From NCBI GenBank assembly GCA_025934735.1, contig JAICWP010000003.1, positions 229,865 through 293,864 of the forward strand: DNA of 64,000 nt, written 5' to 3'. This stretch comes from Terriglobales bacterium (GTDB taxonomy: Bacteria > Acidobacteriota > Terriglobia > Terriglobales > Acidobacteriaceae). Positions 1 to 8,187 of the stretch are shown piece after piece. The notes under the pieces were generated by a model. It worked only from the letters and a program-made list of their open reading frames with translations. It did no database searches and was not told the origin of the DNA. Position 1 is the first letter of the stretch, and each line of letters starts with the position of its first letter. The translations under genes were made by a program, and so were the position numbers.

Positions 1-2
1 AG

Positions 3-737
3 GGCTCCTGGAACCGCGACTTACACCGGTTTCGCGCCAATTTTGCCTACCGCGGCATGGCTGATGCCGGCGAAGACCTCACCACCACGCTCATGCGCCT
101 GGGTGGCAACTACCGTGAGCTGGAGCTTCACCTGCTGCGCAATTTTAAGAAGTACGCTGCCCAAGGCGCAGCTTTTGGCGATTCCGAGTGGAACTGGCTG
201 GCCCTGGCCCAGCATCACGGCCTGCCCACACGACTGCTGGACTGGACCTACTCGCCGCTGGTGGCGGCCCACTTCGCAACCGCGGCGTTGGATTGCTTCG
301 ATCGCGATGGCGTCATCTGGATGGTGGATTACGTGGCCGTGCACGCGCTGCTGCCGCCCAAGCTGAAGCGCATCCTCAGCCGCGAGCGCTCCAATGCCCT
401 GACCGTGGAGATGCTGGCGGAGGCGGCTCCCAGCCTGCGCGGCATGGAAAAGCTGTCAAAAAAGGACTTCGTGCTTTTCCTGGAACCGCCGTCGCTGGAC
501 GCGCGCATCGTCAATCAGTTCGCGATGTTCTCCATGATATCGAGCCCGGAGGCGCGCCTGGACAAGTGGCTGCTTCACCACAAGTCGAAGCTGGCGCGGC
601 GCATCATTATTCCCGCCGAACGTAAGTGGGAAATTCGCGACAAGCTCGACCAGGCCAACATTACCGAGCGCGTGCTCTTGCCCGGCCTGGATGGCCTGGC
701 CCGCTGGCTTAAACGCCACTACACGCCGCGCGGGTGA
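3..737 (+). CDS. FRG domain-containing protein (5' truncated by window edge)
   Basis: The frame is open to the left edge, so the true start lies outside the window. The visible N-terminus reads FRANFAYRGMADAGEDL, the aromatic-R-G signature that names the FRG domain, followed by the family's QHHGLPTRLLDWTYSPLVAA segment about 55 residues later. FRG domains are of unsettled function; they occur alone and in some toxin or defence contexts. The C-terminal part contains a conserved-looking NQFAMFSM segment typical of the same family. There is no partner gene on the right: the next gene is an unrelated amidinotransferase-type enzyme 130 bp away. The domain assignment is firm; the biochemical role is unknown. 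Confidence 0.85.
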   Translation, partial: GSWNRDLHRFRANFAYRGMADAGEDLTTTLMRLGGNYRELELHLLRNFKKYAAQGAAFGDSEWNWLALAQHHGLPTRLLDWTYSPLVAAHFATAALDCFDRDGVIWMVDYVAVHALLPPKLKRILSRERSNALTVEMLAEAAPSLRGMEKLSKKDFVLFLEPPSLDARIVNQFAMFSMISSPEARLDKWLLHHKSKLARRIIIPAERKWEIRDKLDQANITERVLLPGLDGLARWLKRHYTPRG

Positions 738-868
738 TGAGAGGTTTGCCGACGTCGGTGGCCCGCTCAAGCCCGGGTTTGGCGGGTGGCTCACTCCAGG
801 CCGCTTTTGCCTTGAGTGGAGCAGTTCCACTGAGGGCGGCTCGTTGGCACTTGTGATACAAAGCAGCT

Positions 869-1747
869 ATGTCGGGGCGACTAGACTTTGGTGGGCAGAC
901 CATGGTGGGGCCGCTGCGGCGGGTCATGCTTGGCGCACCCGAAGCCGCAGGCTGGCAGCATGACTGCGAGAGCTGGCGGGAGTTGGGCTACCTGCACCGC
1001 CCGAACTTTGCTGCGGCTCAGGCGCAGCACGGGGAACTCCGGCGGGCGCTCGAGGGCGCGGGCGCGGAGGTGATCGCTTTCGATAGCAGCGGGCTCTCTC
1101 TGGACGCGGTTTACGCCCACGACGCGTCATTTATCACCGACTATGGCGCTATCTGCCTGAACATGGGCAAGGCCGCACGCCGCGAAGAGCCGGCGCGCCA
1201 CCGCCAGTTCTACCAGCAGCGGGGGATTCCGATCTTAGGAGACATTCGTTCGCCCGGGACCGCCGAAGCCGGCGACATGGTTTGGCTGGACGACAAAACC
1301 GTGTTGGTCGGGCGCGGCTATCGCACGAACGCCGCCGGCATTGAGCAATTGCGGGCGCTATTGGGTCCCAGAGGGGTGGAGGTAGTGGCCGCGCCCCTGC
1401 CGCACGGCGCAGGTCCCGGGTGCTGCCTGCATTTAATGTCGCTGATGAGCCTTCTGGATGAGCGCACCGTTCTGGTTGACCTGCCCTGGCTGGCCGTGGA
1501 AACGGTGCAGTTGCTGTGCGCGCGGGGGTTCCGTTTCGTCGAAATAGACGCGGCCGAGCGTGACACCCTGGCGTGCAATGTGCTGGCGCTCGGAGAAAGA
1601 CGGCTGCTGGCCATCCAAGAGAATCCTCGCACCAATCAACGGCTGCGGGACGCGGGATTTGAGGTGCTGACGTTCACGGCGGGCGAGATTGGTATCAACG
1701 GTGGCGGCGGGCCCACCTGCCTCACCCGGCCGCTGCTGCGGGGCTGA
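869..1747 (+). CDS. Amidinotransferase / dimethylarginine dimethylaminohydrolase-like enzyme
   Basis: This 292-residue protein has the layout of the pentein guanidino-group-modifying enzymes (DDAH, arginine deiminase and amidinotransferase). H84-D85 lies in YAHDASFIT, the substrate-binding AGDMVW segment is near residue 135, the catalytic His is probably H188 in CCLHLMSL, and the nucleophilic Cys is C284 in GGGGPTCLTRPL. The length fits DDAH (about 255-290) rather than arginine deiminase (about 410). The substrate cannot be decided from sequence; methylarginine or arginine hydrolysis is likely. An internal ATG at 902 (MVGPLRRV) is an alternative start; neither start has a convincing Shine-Dalgarno. 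The gene stands alone, convergent with the CDF transporter. Confidence 0.85.
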   Translation: MSGRLDFGGQTMVGPLRRVMLGAPEAAGWQHDCESWRELGYLHRPNFAAAQAQHGELRRALEGAGAEVIAFDSSGLSLDAVYAHDASFITDYGAICLNMGKAARREEPARHRQFYQQRGIPILGDIRSPGTAEAGDMVWLDDKTVLVGRGYRTNAAGIEQLRALLGPRGVEVVAAPLPHGAGPGCCLHLMSLMSLLDERTVLVDLPWLAVETVQLLCARGFRFVEIDAAERDTLACNVLALGERRLLAIQENPRTNQRLRDAGFEVLTFTAGEIGINGGGGPTCLTRPLLRG

Positions 1748-1827
1748 ATTTCTCTTAATTTGATTTGGCCAAGGCAAGCACCCGATTACACAATACTCAA
1801 AAGTGTGTGTTTGGAGTGAATAAACAC

Positions 1828-2763
1828 TTATTGCGCGTGCTCGCCTGGGTGCTCATGCCCAGGCGTAGGCACGACGCAGCCGTGGGCGACGTCGCAGACC
1901 ACATGTTCGAACTGAATGGTGGTGTGATAAATACGAAAGCTGTCGCGCAGCTTGTCCCTAACGTCCAGCAGGATGCGCTCGCTGGCGGAAGGCGGAATGT
2001 CGGCGATGCTGATGTGGCAGGAGAGCGCGTGCGTATCGGAGCCGATGCTCCACACATGCAGGTCGTGGACGTCGTTTACCCCGGGGATGGCGGCGAGGGC
2101 GGTGGCAATGTGTTCCAGTTCCATGCCGCGAGGCGTGCCCTCCAGCAGGATGTTAAGGCTCTCGCGCACGATGCCGAAGGCCGACCACAGGATCAGGGCG
2201 CCGATGCCAAAAGAAAGCGCGGAGTCAATCCAGACGTAGCCGGTGGCCAGGATAGCGGCGCCGCCCCCAATCACCGCCGCCGTGGATAGCGTGTCGCCAA
2301 ACATGTGCAGGAAAGCGCTACGGATGTTCAAGTCCTGGCGGCTACGGTAGAGCAGCCAGGAGATGATCCCGTTCATCAGCACGCCCACGGCAGCCACCCA
2401 GATCATGGCAGTCGCGTGAATGGCCGCAGGCTGGAGCAGGCGATGGAACGCTTCGTAAAAAATCACGAAAGAGATCAGAACCAGGCCAATCGCATTCAGG
2501 AAAGCCGCCAGCACCCCAGCCCGGGAGTAGCCGTAGGTCTTGGTGGGGCTGGGTGGGCGCTGTTGCAGGTACACGGCGCCTAGCGAGAGCAATAGGGCCA
2601 GGAAGTCGGAAGCGTTGTGCCCGGCCTCGGAGAGCAGGGCAAGGCTGTGTGCCTTAATCCCCGCTACCACCAGCAGGACAACATAGGCCAGAGTCAGACC
2701 CAGGGAGATGCGCAGCACGCGGCTGGGTTCATGGCCATGAACGTGACCGGCGTGGGCTTGCAT
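1828..2763 (-). CDS. Cation diffusion facilitator (CDF) family zinc/divalent metal exporter
   Basis: A 311-residue inner-membrane protein of the CzcD/ZitB type, which exchanges cytoplasmic Zn2+ (or Co2+, Cd2+) for protons. Six hydrophobic segments occupy about residues 17-205. The two transport-site HxxxD pairs are present as H49-D53 in TM2 and H153-D157 in TM5. A cytoplasmic C-terminal domain (about residues 210-290) has the conserved DVHDLHVW segment. Short His-rich ends (HAGHVHGHE at the N-terminus, GHEHPGEHAQ at the C-terminus) are common metal-binding tails in this family. The zinc preference is inferred from the His/Asp site. It is monocistronic, with 288 bp to the divergent BON-protein gene. 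Confidence 0.93.
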   Translation of the reverse strand: MQAHAGHVHGHEPSRVLRISLGLTLAYVVLLVVAGIKAHSLALLSEAGHNASDFLALLLSLGAVYLQQRPPSPTKTYGYSRAGVLAAFLNAIGLVLISFVIFYEAFHRLLQPAAIHATAMIWVAAVGVLMNGIISWLLYRSRQDLNIRSAFLHMFGDTLSTAAVIGGGAAILATGYVWIDSALSFGIGALILWSAFGIVRESLNILLEGTPRGMELEHIATALAAIPGVNDVHDLHVWSIGSDTHALSCHISIADIPPSASERILLDVRDKLRDSFRIYHTTIQFEHVVCDVAHGCVVPTPGHEHPGEHAQ

Positions 2764-3052
2764 AAAACCAGTTTAATTTTGCCAATACAGCGGTTCAATA
2801 GCACCTTTGGGAATTGCAGAGGTGGGGCGATTGGAAGACTGATAATTCACGATTTAAGCCGCAGAAAACCACCCTGCGGCATAGACGGGCAGGAACTCAG
2901 GCCGTCATGGCACGCGGGGTTCTGGCAAACCCGGGGCGCAATTGAGCACCTAACTCTAGAGCTACTTAAACGTCGGCCGAAGCTACCCTGGCGCCCCCTT
3001 CGTCGCGAGCGGAGACTCGCAATCGCCAAAAACTTTCTAGGAGAAACGGTGT

Positions 3053-4273
3053 ATGAAATCACATTCGTTGTTGTTAACCCTGGGTCTGGCATTAGCCACA
3101 ACCTACGGCTTGGCGCAGACCGGGCAAACCGGCTCGCAGGCAGGGCAATATCCCTCGAGCCAGTCGCCCACCACCCAACAGCAGCCGAGCACGCAGCAGG
3201 TGCCGCCTTCCAACAGCCCTGACCAGGGCCAGGCTACCGCTCCTGACCAGAACCAGACCTCCAATACGTCAGCGGCCACTGCCCCTGATAATGACGCCTT
3301 GGCACAGCAAGTACAGCAGAAGCTTTCTACCGAACCTGCGCTGAAAAACGTGCAGGTGGAAGCTAAGAAGGGCGTGGTCACGCTGAGCGGAAGCGTGGCT
3401 TCCAAAGCCGACCGCAAGCAAGCGGAAGAGCTGGCCAAGTCAGTCCCGGGCGTGAAAAAGGTCCACGCCAAGCTGAAAGTGAACCCCAACGCGGCGGCCA
3501 CCACCTCGGGAGCGGCCGAGACTCCGGCGCCAAGCGCGGCCGGCAGTGAAGCCGGCAACACGGAAGCACAAGCCGGCGTCCAGCAGGGAAACCAGGAGCC
3601 GGGCAGCATGACCAGTTCCACCCAGGCCCAGAATCAGCAAGGCACCGAGAACCGCAGCGCCGAGCAAGGGCAAATGAACTCGCAAGCGCAGCAGAGCCCC
3701 AGCGCCGCACAGACCGAACCCGGGCAGCAGAGCCCCAGCACCGCGCAGCAGCAGAGCCCGAGCACCGCACAGACTGAACCCGGACAACAGAGCCCCAGCA
3801 CCGCGCAGACGGAACCCGGGCAGGCTCAGCCGGGCATGACCCAGCAGGGTGTGCAAAATCCCAATGTTGGTGGCAACAACCAGATGGGCACGAACGCAAA
3901 TGCAACCCAGATCCAGTCTGAGATTCAGAACGCTCTATCTCAGCAGGGCACGCTTTCCGGAAGCAACATCCAGGTGAACGTGACCGACACTGATGTGGAA
4001 CTGACGGGCAACGTGGCGACGCCGGACCAGAAGCAGACGGCCGAGCGGATTGCCGGTTCCTATGCGGCCAACCGCCGGGTGGTGAACCACATCACGGTTA
4101 GCTCACTGAGCGGGCAGACGGGCGCGGAGAATCCCAACACGCCGTCCGCCAGCCAGCCTCAGACCACGCCGGGACAGGGCAGCGTAAATCCGCAGACCCC
4201 GCCGCGGCAGACGCCTCCTTCGCAGCAGCAACAGCCGCCGATGTCGGAGACTCCTCCCCAGCCCCAGCTGTAA
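3053..4273 (+). CDS. Secreted protein with two BON domains and a Q/P/S/T-rich repeat linker
   Basis: The protein has 406 residues. Residues 1-22 form a Sec signal peptide ending near GLAQ. Residues 75-145 form one BON domain (LSGSVASKADRKQAEELA) and residues 280-350 a second (LTGNVATPDQKQTAERIA). BON domains are found in periplasmic proteins such as OsmY and bind membranes or other envelope components. The region between them and both tails are low-complexity Q, P, S and T, with a 12-residue unit (QQSPSTAQTEPG) repeated. AGGAG at 3039-3043 precedes the ATG. A strong intrinsic terminator follows. It is probably an envelope or osmotic-stress protein; no partner gene is adjacent. Confidence 0.82.
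   Translation: MKSHSLLLTLGLALATTYGLAQTGQTGSQAGQYPSSQSPTTQQQPSTQQVPPSNSPDQGQATAPDQNQTSNTSAATAPDNDALAQQVQQKLSTEPALKNVQVEAKKGVVTLSGSVASKADRKQAEELAKSVPGVKKVHAKLKVNPNAAATTSGAAETPAPSAAGSEAGNTEAQAGVQQGNQEPGSMTSSTQAQNQQGTENRSAEQGQMNSQAQQSPSAAQTEPGQQSPSTAQQQSPSTAQTEPGQQSPSTAQTEPGQAQPGMTQQGVQNPNVGGNNQMGTNANATQIQSEIQNALSQQGTLSGSNIQVNVTDTDVELTGNVATPDQKQTAERIAGSYAANRRVVNHITVSSLSGQTGAENPNTPSASQPQTTPGQGSVNPQTPPRQTPPSQQQQPPMSETPPQPQL
3689..3826 (+). repeat. Tandem 36-bp coding repeat inside the BON protein
   Basis: About three complete and two shortened units encode variants of QQSPSTAQTEPG. Unit boundaries fall on codon boundaries, so copy-number changes would preserve the frame. The units differ by synonymous changes and one Ala/Thr exchange. 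Confidence 0.8.
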
Positions 4274-4293
4274 GTTAGCGTAAAGAAAACGTT

Positions 4294-4324
4294 GGCGGCC
4301 CTGAGGGGCCGCCTTTATTTTTTG
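4294..4324 (+). terminator. Intrinsic terminator of the BON-protein gene
   Basis: GGCGGCC and GGCCGCC form a 7-bp GC stem with a six-base loop (CTGAGG), followed by TTTATTTTTT. It lies 20 bases after the stop codon. Confidence 0.88.
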
Positions 4325-4339
4325 ATCAGCCGCCAAATT

Positions 4340-5425
4340 TCACGCAAGCAGGCGGGCGGCGTCCTTGGCGTAGTAAGTCAGGATGATGTCAGCGCCGGCG
4401 CGGCGGATGGAGATAAGCGATTCCATCATCACGCGCTCGCGGTCAATCCAGTTGTTGCGGGCGGCGGCCTCGATCATGGCGTACTCGCCGGAAACCTGAT
4501 AGGCGGCCAGAGGCACGTCGAAGCGGGCACGAGCGGCGGCGATCACGTCCAGGTAAGGCATGGCGGGCTTGACCATGACCATGTCCGCGCCTTCTTCCAA
4601 GTCCAACGCAATTTCGCGAATGGCCTCGCGCCCGTTGGCGGGGTCCATCTGGTAGCTGCGGCGGTCGCCGAACTGGGGCGTTGAGTCGGCGGCCTCGCGA
4701 AACGGGCCGTAAAAGCCTGAGGCAAACTTGGCCGCATAGGAAAGGATGGGCGCGTTGCTGAAGCCGGCTTCGTCCAGCGCCTTGCGAATAGCGCCCACCC
4801 GTCCATCCATCATGTCAGAGGGAGCAATAATGTCTACGCCCGACCGCACCAGCGAGATCGAAGTGCGGGCCAGGAGTTCGAGGGTGGCGTCGTTCACGAT
4901 CTCGTAGTCATTTGCGGGCTGGAGTGACGCTGCGGCACGGTTGATGGCCCGGGACTTGTCCTTAGCTTTGACGGCTACGACCTTGCCGGCGGCGGCACCC
5001 AGCGACCGCGGCCCGCCCACGCGCTTCACGATGCCGCAGTGGCCGTGCGACATGTACTCGCACAGGCAAACGTCGCCCAAAATGAGCAGGTCGGGCAGTT
5101 CGCTCTTAATCGCCCGCGCGGCCTGCTGCACGATGCCATCGTCGGCCCAGGCGCCGGTGGCCACCTCATCCTTCTTTTCCGGCAAGCCAAAAAGGATAAT
5201 CGCCGGAACTCCCAGAGATTTGGCTTCACGCGCCTCTTTCACCGCCTCGTCCACCGAAAGATTGCACACCCCGGGCATGGAGCGCACTTCCTTGCACACA
5301 CCCTCACCGGGGCAGACGAACATCGGGTAAACGAAGCTCTCGGGGGTGAGCCGGGTTTCGCGCACCAGGGAGCGCAGGGGCTCGCTGCCGCGCAGGCGGC
5401 GCATGCGGGTAATGGGGAATGCCAT
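4340..5425 (-). CDS. hemB: Delta-aminolevulinic acid dehydratase (porphobilinogen synthase)
   Basis: HemB condenses two 5-aminolevulinates into porphobilinogen, the second common step of tetrapyrrole synthesis. The three active-site zinc cysteines are C120, C122 and C130 in [14 protein letters not shown]. The two catalytic lysines are K233 ([15 protein letters not shown]) and K286 ([12 protein letters not shown]). At 361 residues it is longer than the usual 320-340. The excess is largely one insertion of roughly 30 residues (about 133-176) between the third zinc Cys and the ND-TLELLA motif, rich in K, R, A and G. No other heme genes are adjacent. A CRP/FNR-like palindrome lies about 35 bp upstream of the start codon. 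Confidence 0.96.
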   Translation of the reverse strand: MAFPITRMRRLRGSEPLRSLVRETRLTPESFVYPMFVCPGEGVCKEVRSMPGVCNLSVDEAVKEAREAKSLGVPAIILFGLPEKKDEVATGAWADDGIVQQAARAIKSELPDLLILGDVCLCEYMSHGHCGIVKRVGGPRSLGAAAGKVVAVKAKDKSRAINRAAASLQPANDYEIVNDATLELLARTSISLVRSGVDIIAPSDMMDGRVGAIRKALDEAGFSNAPILSYAAKFASGFYGPFREAADSTPQFGDRRSYQMDPANGREAIREIALDLEEGADMVMVKPAMPYLDVIAAARARFDVPLAAYQVSGEYAMIEAAARNNWIDRERVMMESLISIRRAGADIILTYYAKDAARLLA

Positions 5426-5458
5426 GGAGAAATATTAGCACCCCAGTAAACATGCGGG

Positions 5459-5474
5459 TGTGACGGGGGTCACA
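5459..5474. promoter_or_regulatory. CRP/FNR-family operator-like palindrome upstream of hemB
   Basis: A perfect TGTGA-N6-TCACA match (TGTGACGGGGGTCACA), the CRP half-site spacing. It lies 34 bases before the hemB ATG and 138 bases before mutS2. The placement suggests control of hemB. The binding protein is unknown. Confidence 0.5.
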
Positions 5475-5565
5475 GGATAATAGATGATCGAAGATTGTTG
5501 ATTAACGAGTGTGCCTTCGGGCAACTACGCAGGCCTTGGGTGTGAATTCGATATCAATTTTTAGC

Positions 5566-5597
5566 TCACTGTGTCTCTGTGTCTCCGTGGTGAAATC
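5566..5597 (+). repeat. Interspersed CTCTGTG-type short repeat, copy 1
   Basis: Reads CACTGTGTCTCTGTGTCTCC then GTGGTGAAAT. It belongs to a family of short non-coding repeats built from CTCTGTG/TCTC units. Related copies are at 18699-18721, 25199-25232 and 27697-27724. Confidence 0.5.
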
Positions 5598-5611
5598 AGG
5601 GTTGATTTACC

Positions 5612-8116
5612 ATGATGGGCATGCCAGAGCCGCTGAAACACAGCAGCGCGCGGGTGCTGGAATTTGAGGGCGTGCGGGAGATGCTGCGCGGGTACGCCTC
5701 CTCGCCACTGGGGCAGGGGCGGATTGCCGGGCTGGCGCCTTCGAATGAGCGCGCCTGGATCGAGCGCCAGCAGCAGATGACGGGAGAGGTGCGCGAATTC
5801 CGCCGGGTGGGAGGCCGCTTTGATTTTTCCGGGCTGAGCGAGCCCATCCTGCTGGTACAAAAGGCGCGCATCGAAGGCGCGGCGCTGGATGCCGGCGAGT
5901 TGCGCGACATTATTGGGACGGTGGACCGGGCGGCGGAGTGGCGGGAAATCGCCCAGCAGCCGCCGGCCACCATGAAGACCCCCTGGGCGGCGGTGGCCGA
6001 ACTTTCCGCCGGGATTGCCAACTTTACCGAGCTGCTACGCTTTTTCCGCAACAAGATCCTGCCGGACGGCACGCTGGATGACAAGGCTTCGCCGCAGCTG
6101 GCGGCGATTCGTCGCGAAATCGAAAAGCAGAAGCGGCTGATCCACGAGTCGCTCCACGGATATTTGCGGCGGCTCTCCGAAGGCGGGGTGGTGCAGGAAG
6201 AGCTGGTCACTATTCGCGGCGAGCGCTTCGTCATCCCTGTGAAGAGCGAGCAGAAGCGGCGGGTAAATGGCGTGGTGCACGGCGTAAGTTCGAGCGGCCA
6301 AACCGTATTCGTGGAGCCGCTGGAGACCATCGAGCAGAACAACGAACTGGTGCGGCTGCTGGAGGAAGAGCAGGCGGAGATTCACCGCATCCTGCTGGAG
6401 ATGACGCGCCGGGTGGGTGGGATGGCGGGGGCCATCCTGCTGGCCTGCGACATTCTGGGCGAGCTCGAATTACAGTTCGCCAAGGCGCGCTTCGCGGATG
6501 ACTACGATTGTGTGGCGGCGAAGTTTGCCGGCAGCCGAGCCCTGGTGCTCATCAGCGCGCGGCATCCGCTGCTGGAACGCAATCTCAAACCCAAAGGCGG
6601 GCGGGTGGTGCCGACCACCCTGGAATTGGGCGGTGAGCTGCGCTCGCCCGGACAGGTGGGAGCGCCTTTCCCCACGGAAGCATTGCCTACACAGGCGAAT
6701 GCGGCCACGCAGCTCATCATCACCGGTCCCAATACCGGCGGCAAGACGGTGGGCATAAAAACCATCGGCCTGCTGGTGTTGATGGCACAGGCCGGCATGC
6801 CGGTGCCGGCGGAGCGGGCGGAACTGCCGGTATTTGACGCGGTGCTGGCCGATATTGGCGACTACCAGTCTATTGAGCAGAATCTTTCCACCTTTTCGGC
6901 GCACGTCACCAACATTGATTTTATTTCGCGCACGGCCACGGCCGAGTCGCTGGTGCTGCTGGACGAACTGGGGTCGGCTACTGATCCCGAGGAAGGCGCG
7001 GCCCTGGCCGTAGCCATAGCAGAACACTTTCGCAGGCTGGGCGCGCTGACTGTCATCTCCACCCATCACACCTCGCTCAAGGTGTATGCCGCCAATGCTC
7101 CGGGCGTGCTCAACGCGGCCGTGGGGTTCGACGAGCGCACGCTGCAGCCGACTTTTGAGCTGAAGGTCGGCATACCGGGTGCGTCGGCGGGAATCAACAT
7201 CGCGCAGCGGCTGGGCCTGAATCCCACCATCATTGAGGCGGCTCGGGCACGATTGGGCACGCAGGCTCAGGACGTGGGGCGCTTTCTGGACCGGCTGCAT
7301 TCCGAGCTGCGGCAGGCGGAAGACGAGCGCGTGAAGCTGCAGTCGCGGGAGCAGGAACTGGCGCGGGAGAAGGCGCGGCTGGAAGCGGAGGGCATGCGGG
7401 AGCAGCGCGCCAAGGTGCGGGAGATGGAGAAGAAGCTGGAAAGCGTGCTGCGCGATTTCGAGTACCAGGCGCGGGAGATGGTGGCGGCGGTGCAGGAGCG
7501 GGCGGCGGCGCAGAAGCTCTCCAAGGATGCGGAGCGGCGGATCGCGCGGCTGCGTCGCGAGTTCAAGGAGCAGTTCGACGCGGCGGTGGTGGCCCACCAC
7601 ACCGGCGCCGATGTGGGCGATCCGCACGCCCGCCCGCAGGAAGTGCAGCACGTGGCCGAGGGCGACACGGTGAAGCTGAAATCGCTGGGACGCACGGCGG
7701 TGGTCAAACGCAAGCTGGAGGGCGGCGCCTACGAGGTGGAAATCGGCACCATGAAGATGCGGGTGCCGCACGATGACGTCGCGCAGGTACTGGCGCGGGC
7801 AGCGGACAACCCGGTGGCGGCGGCACGGGCCCGGGGCATCTCGGTGAAGCTGGAGAAAGAAGACCTGAGCGCGCCTTCGGAGATCAACGTGATCGGGCAG
7901 ACGGTGGACCAGGCCACCAGCGCGGTGGAGAAGTTCATTGATCGCGCGTTTCTGGCGGGCCTGCAGCGGGTGCGTGTGGTACACGGCAGCGGGATGGGAA
8001 TTCTAAGGAAGTCGCTGCGGCAAATGCTGCAGAAGCATCCACAGGTGTCATCCGTGAGCGAGCCCCCGCAGAACGAAGGGGGAGGGGGCGCCACGGTGGT
8101 GGAGCTGAAAGTGTGA
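5612..8116 (+). CDS. mutS2: MutS2 family ATPase / endonuclease
   Basis: This 834-residue protein has the MutS2 arrangement: a MutS core without mismatch-recognition domains, the ATPase (Walker A GPNTGGKT at 372-379, Walker B LVLLDELGSATDP near 448), a long charged coiled coil (about 560-655), a KOW-like segment (GDTVKLKSLGRTAVV) and a C-terminal Smr domain (about 755-834). MutS2 proteins act in recombination suppression and in rescue of collided ribosomes. The Smr HGxG motif is present (VVHGSGMGILRKS), but the LDLRG motif is replaced by INVIG, which may reduce nuclease activity. The start at 5612 has other in-frame ATGs at 5615 and 5621. It is not obviously in an operon. Confidence 0.95.
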   Translation: MMGMPEPLKHSSARVLEFEGVREMLRGYASSPLGQGRIAGLAPSNERAWIERQQQMTGEVREFRRVGGRFDFSGLSEPILLVQKARIEGAALDAGELRDIIGTVDRAAEWREIAQQPPATMKTPWAAVAELSAGIANFTELLRFFRNKILPDGTLDDKASPQLAAIRREIEKQKRLIHESLHGYLRRLSEGGVVQEELVTIRGERFVIPVKSEQKRRVNGVVHGVSSSGQTVFVEPLETIEQNNELVRLLEEEQAEIHRILLEMTRRVGGMAGAILLACDILGELELQFAKARFADDYDCVAAKFAGSRALVLISARHPLLERNLKPKGGRVVPTTLELGGELRSPGQVGAPFPTEALPTQANAATQLIITGPNTGGKTVGIKTIGLLVLMAQAGMPVPAERAELPVFDAVLADIGDYQSIEQNLSTFSAHVTNIDFISRTATAESLVLLDELGSATDPEEGAALAVAIAEHFRRLGALTVISTHHTSLKVYAANAPGVLNAAVGFDERTLQPTFELKVGIPGASAGINIAQRLGLNPTIIEAARARLGTQAQDVGRFLDRLHSELRQAEDERVKLQSREQELAREKARLEAEGMREQRAKVREMEKKLESVLRDFEYQAREMVAAVQERAAAQKLSKDAERRIARLRREFKEQFDAAVVAHHTGADVGDPHARPQEVQHVAEGDTVKLKSLGRTAVVKRKLEGGAYEVEIGTMKMRVPHDDVAQVLARAADNPVAAARARGISVKLEKEDLSAPSEINVIGQTVDQATSAVEKFIDRAFLAGLQRVRVVHGSGMGILRKSLRQMLQKHPQVSSVSEPPQNEGGGGATVVELKV

Positions 8117-8187
8117 TTTGAGGTCATTGGTGTGATTGACAACAGTATCGGCAGACGTCAGGATTACGCGAAGCTGGAAACGCAATC

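Noticed and set aside
3689..3826. Possible CRISPR-like tandem array
   Set aside because: The repeats are coding, 36 bp without spacers, and lie inside a secreted-protein gene.
6470..7984. A 504-codon open frame on the minus strand inside mutS2
   Set aside because: It is antisense to a clear MutS2 gene, its translation is compositionally odd (H, R and L-rich), and such long shadow frames are expected in GC-rich DNA.
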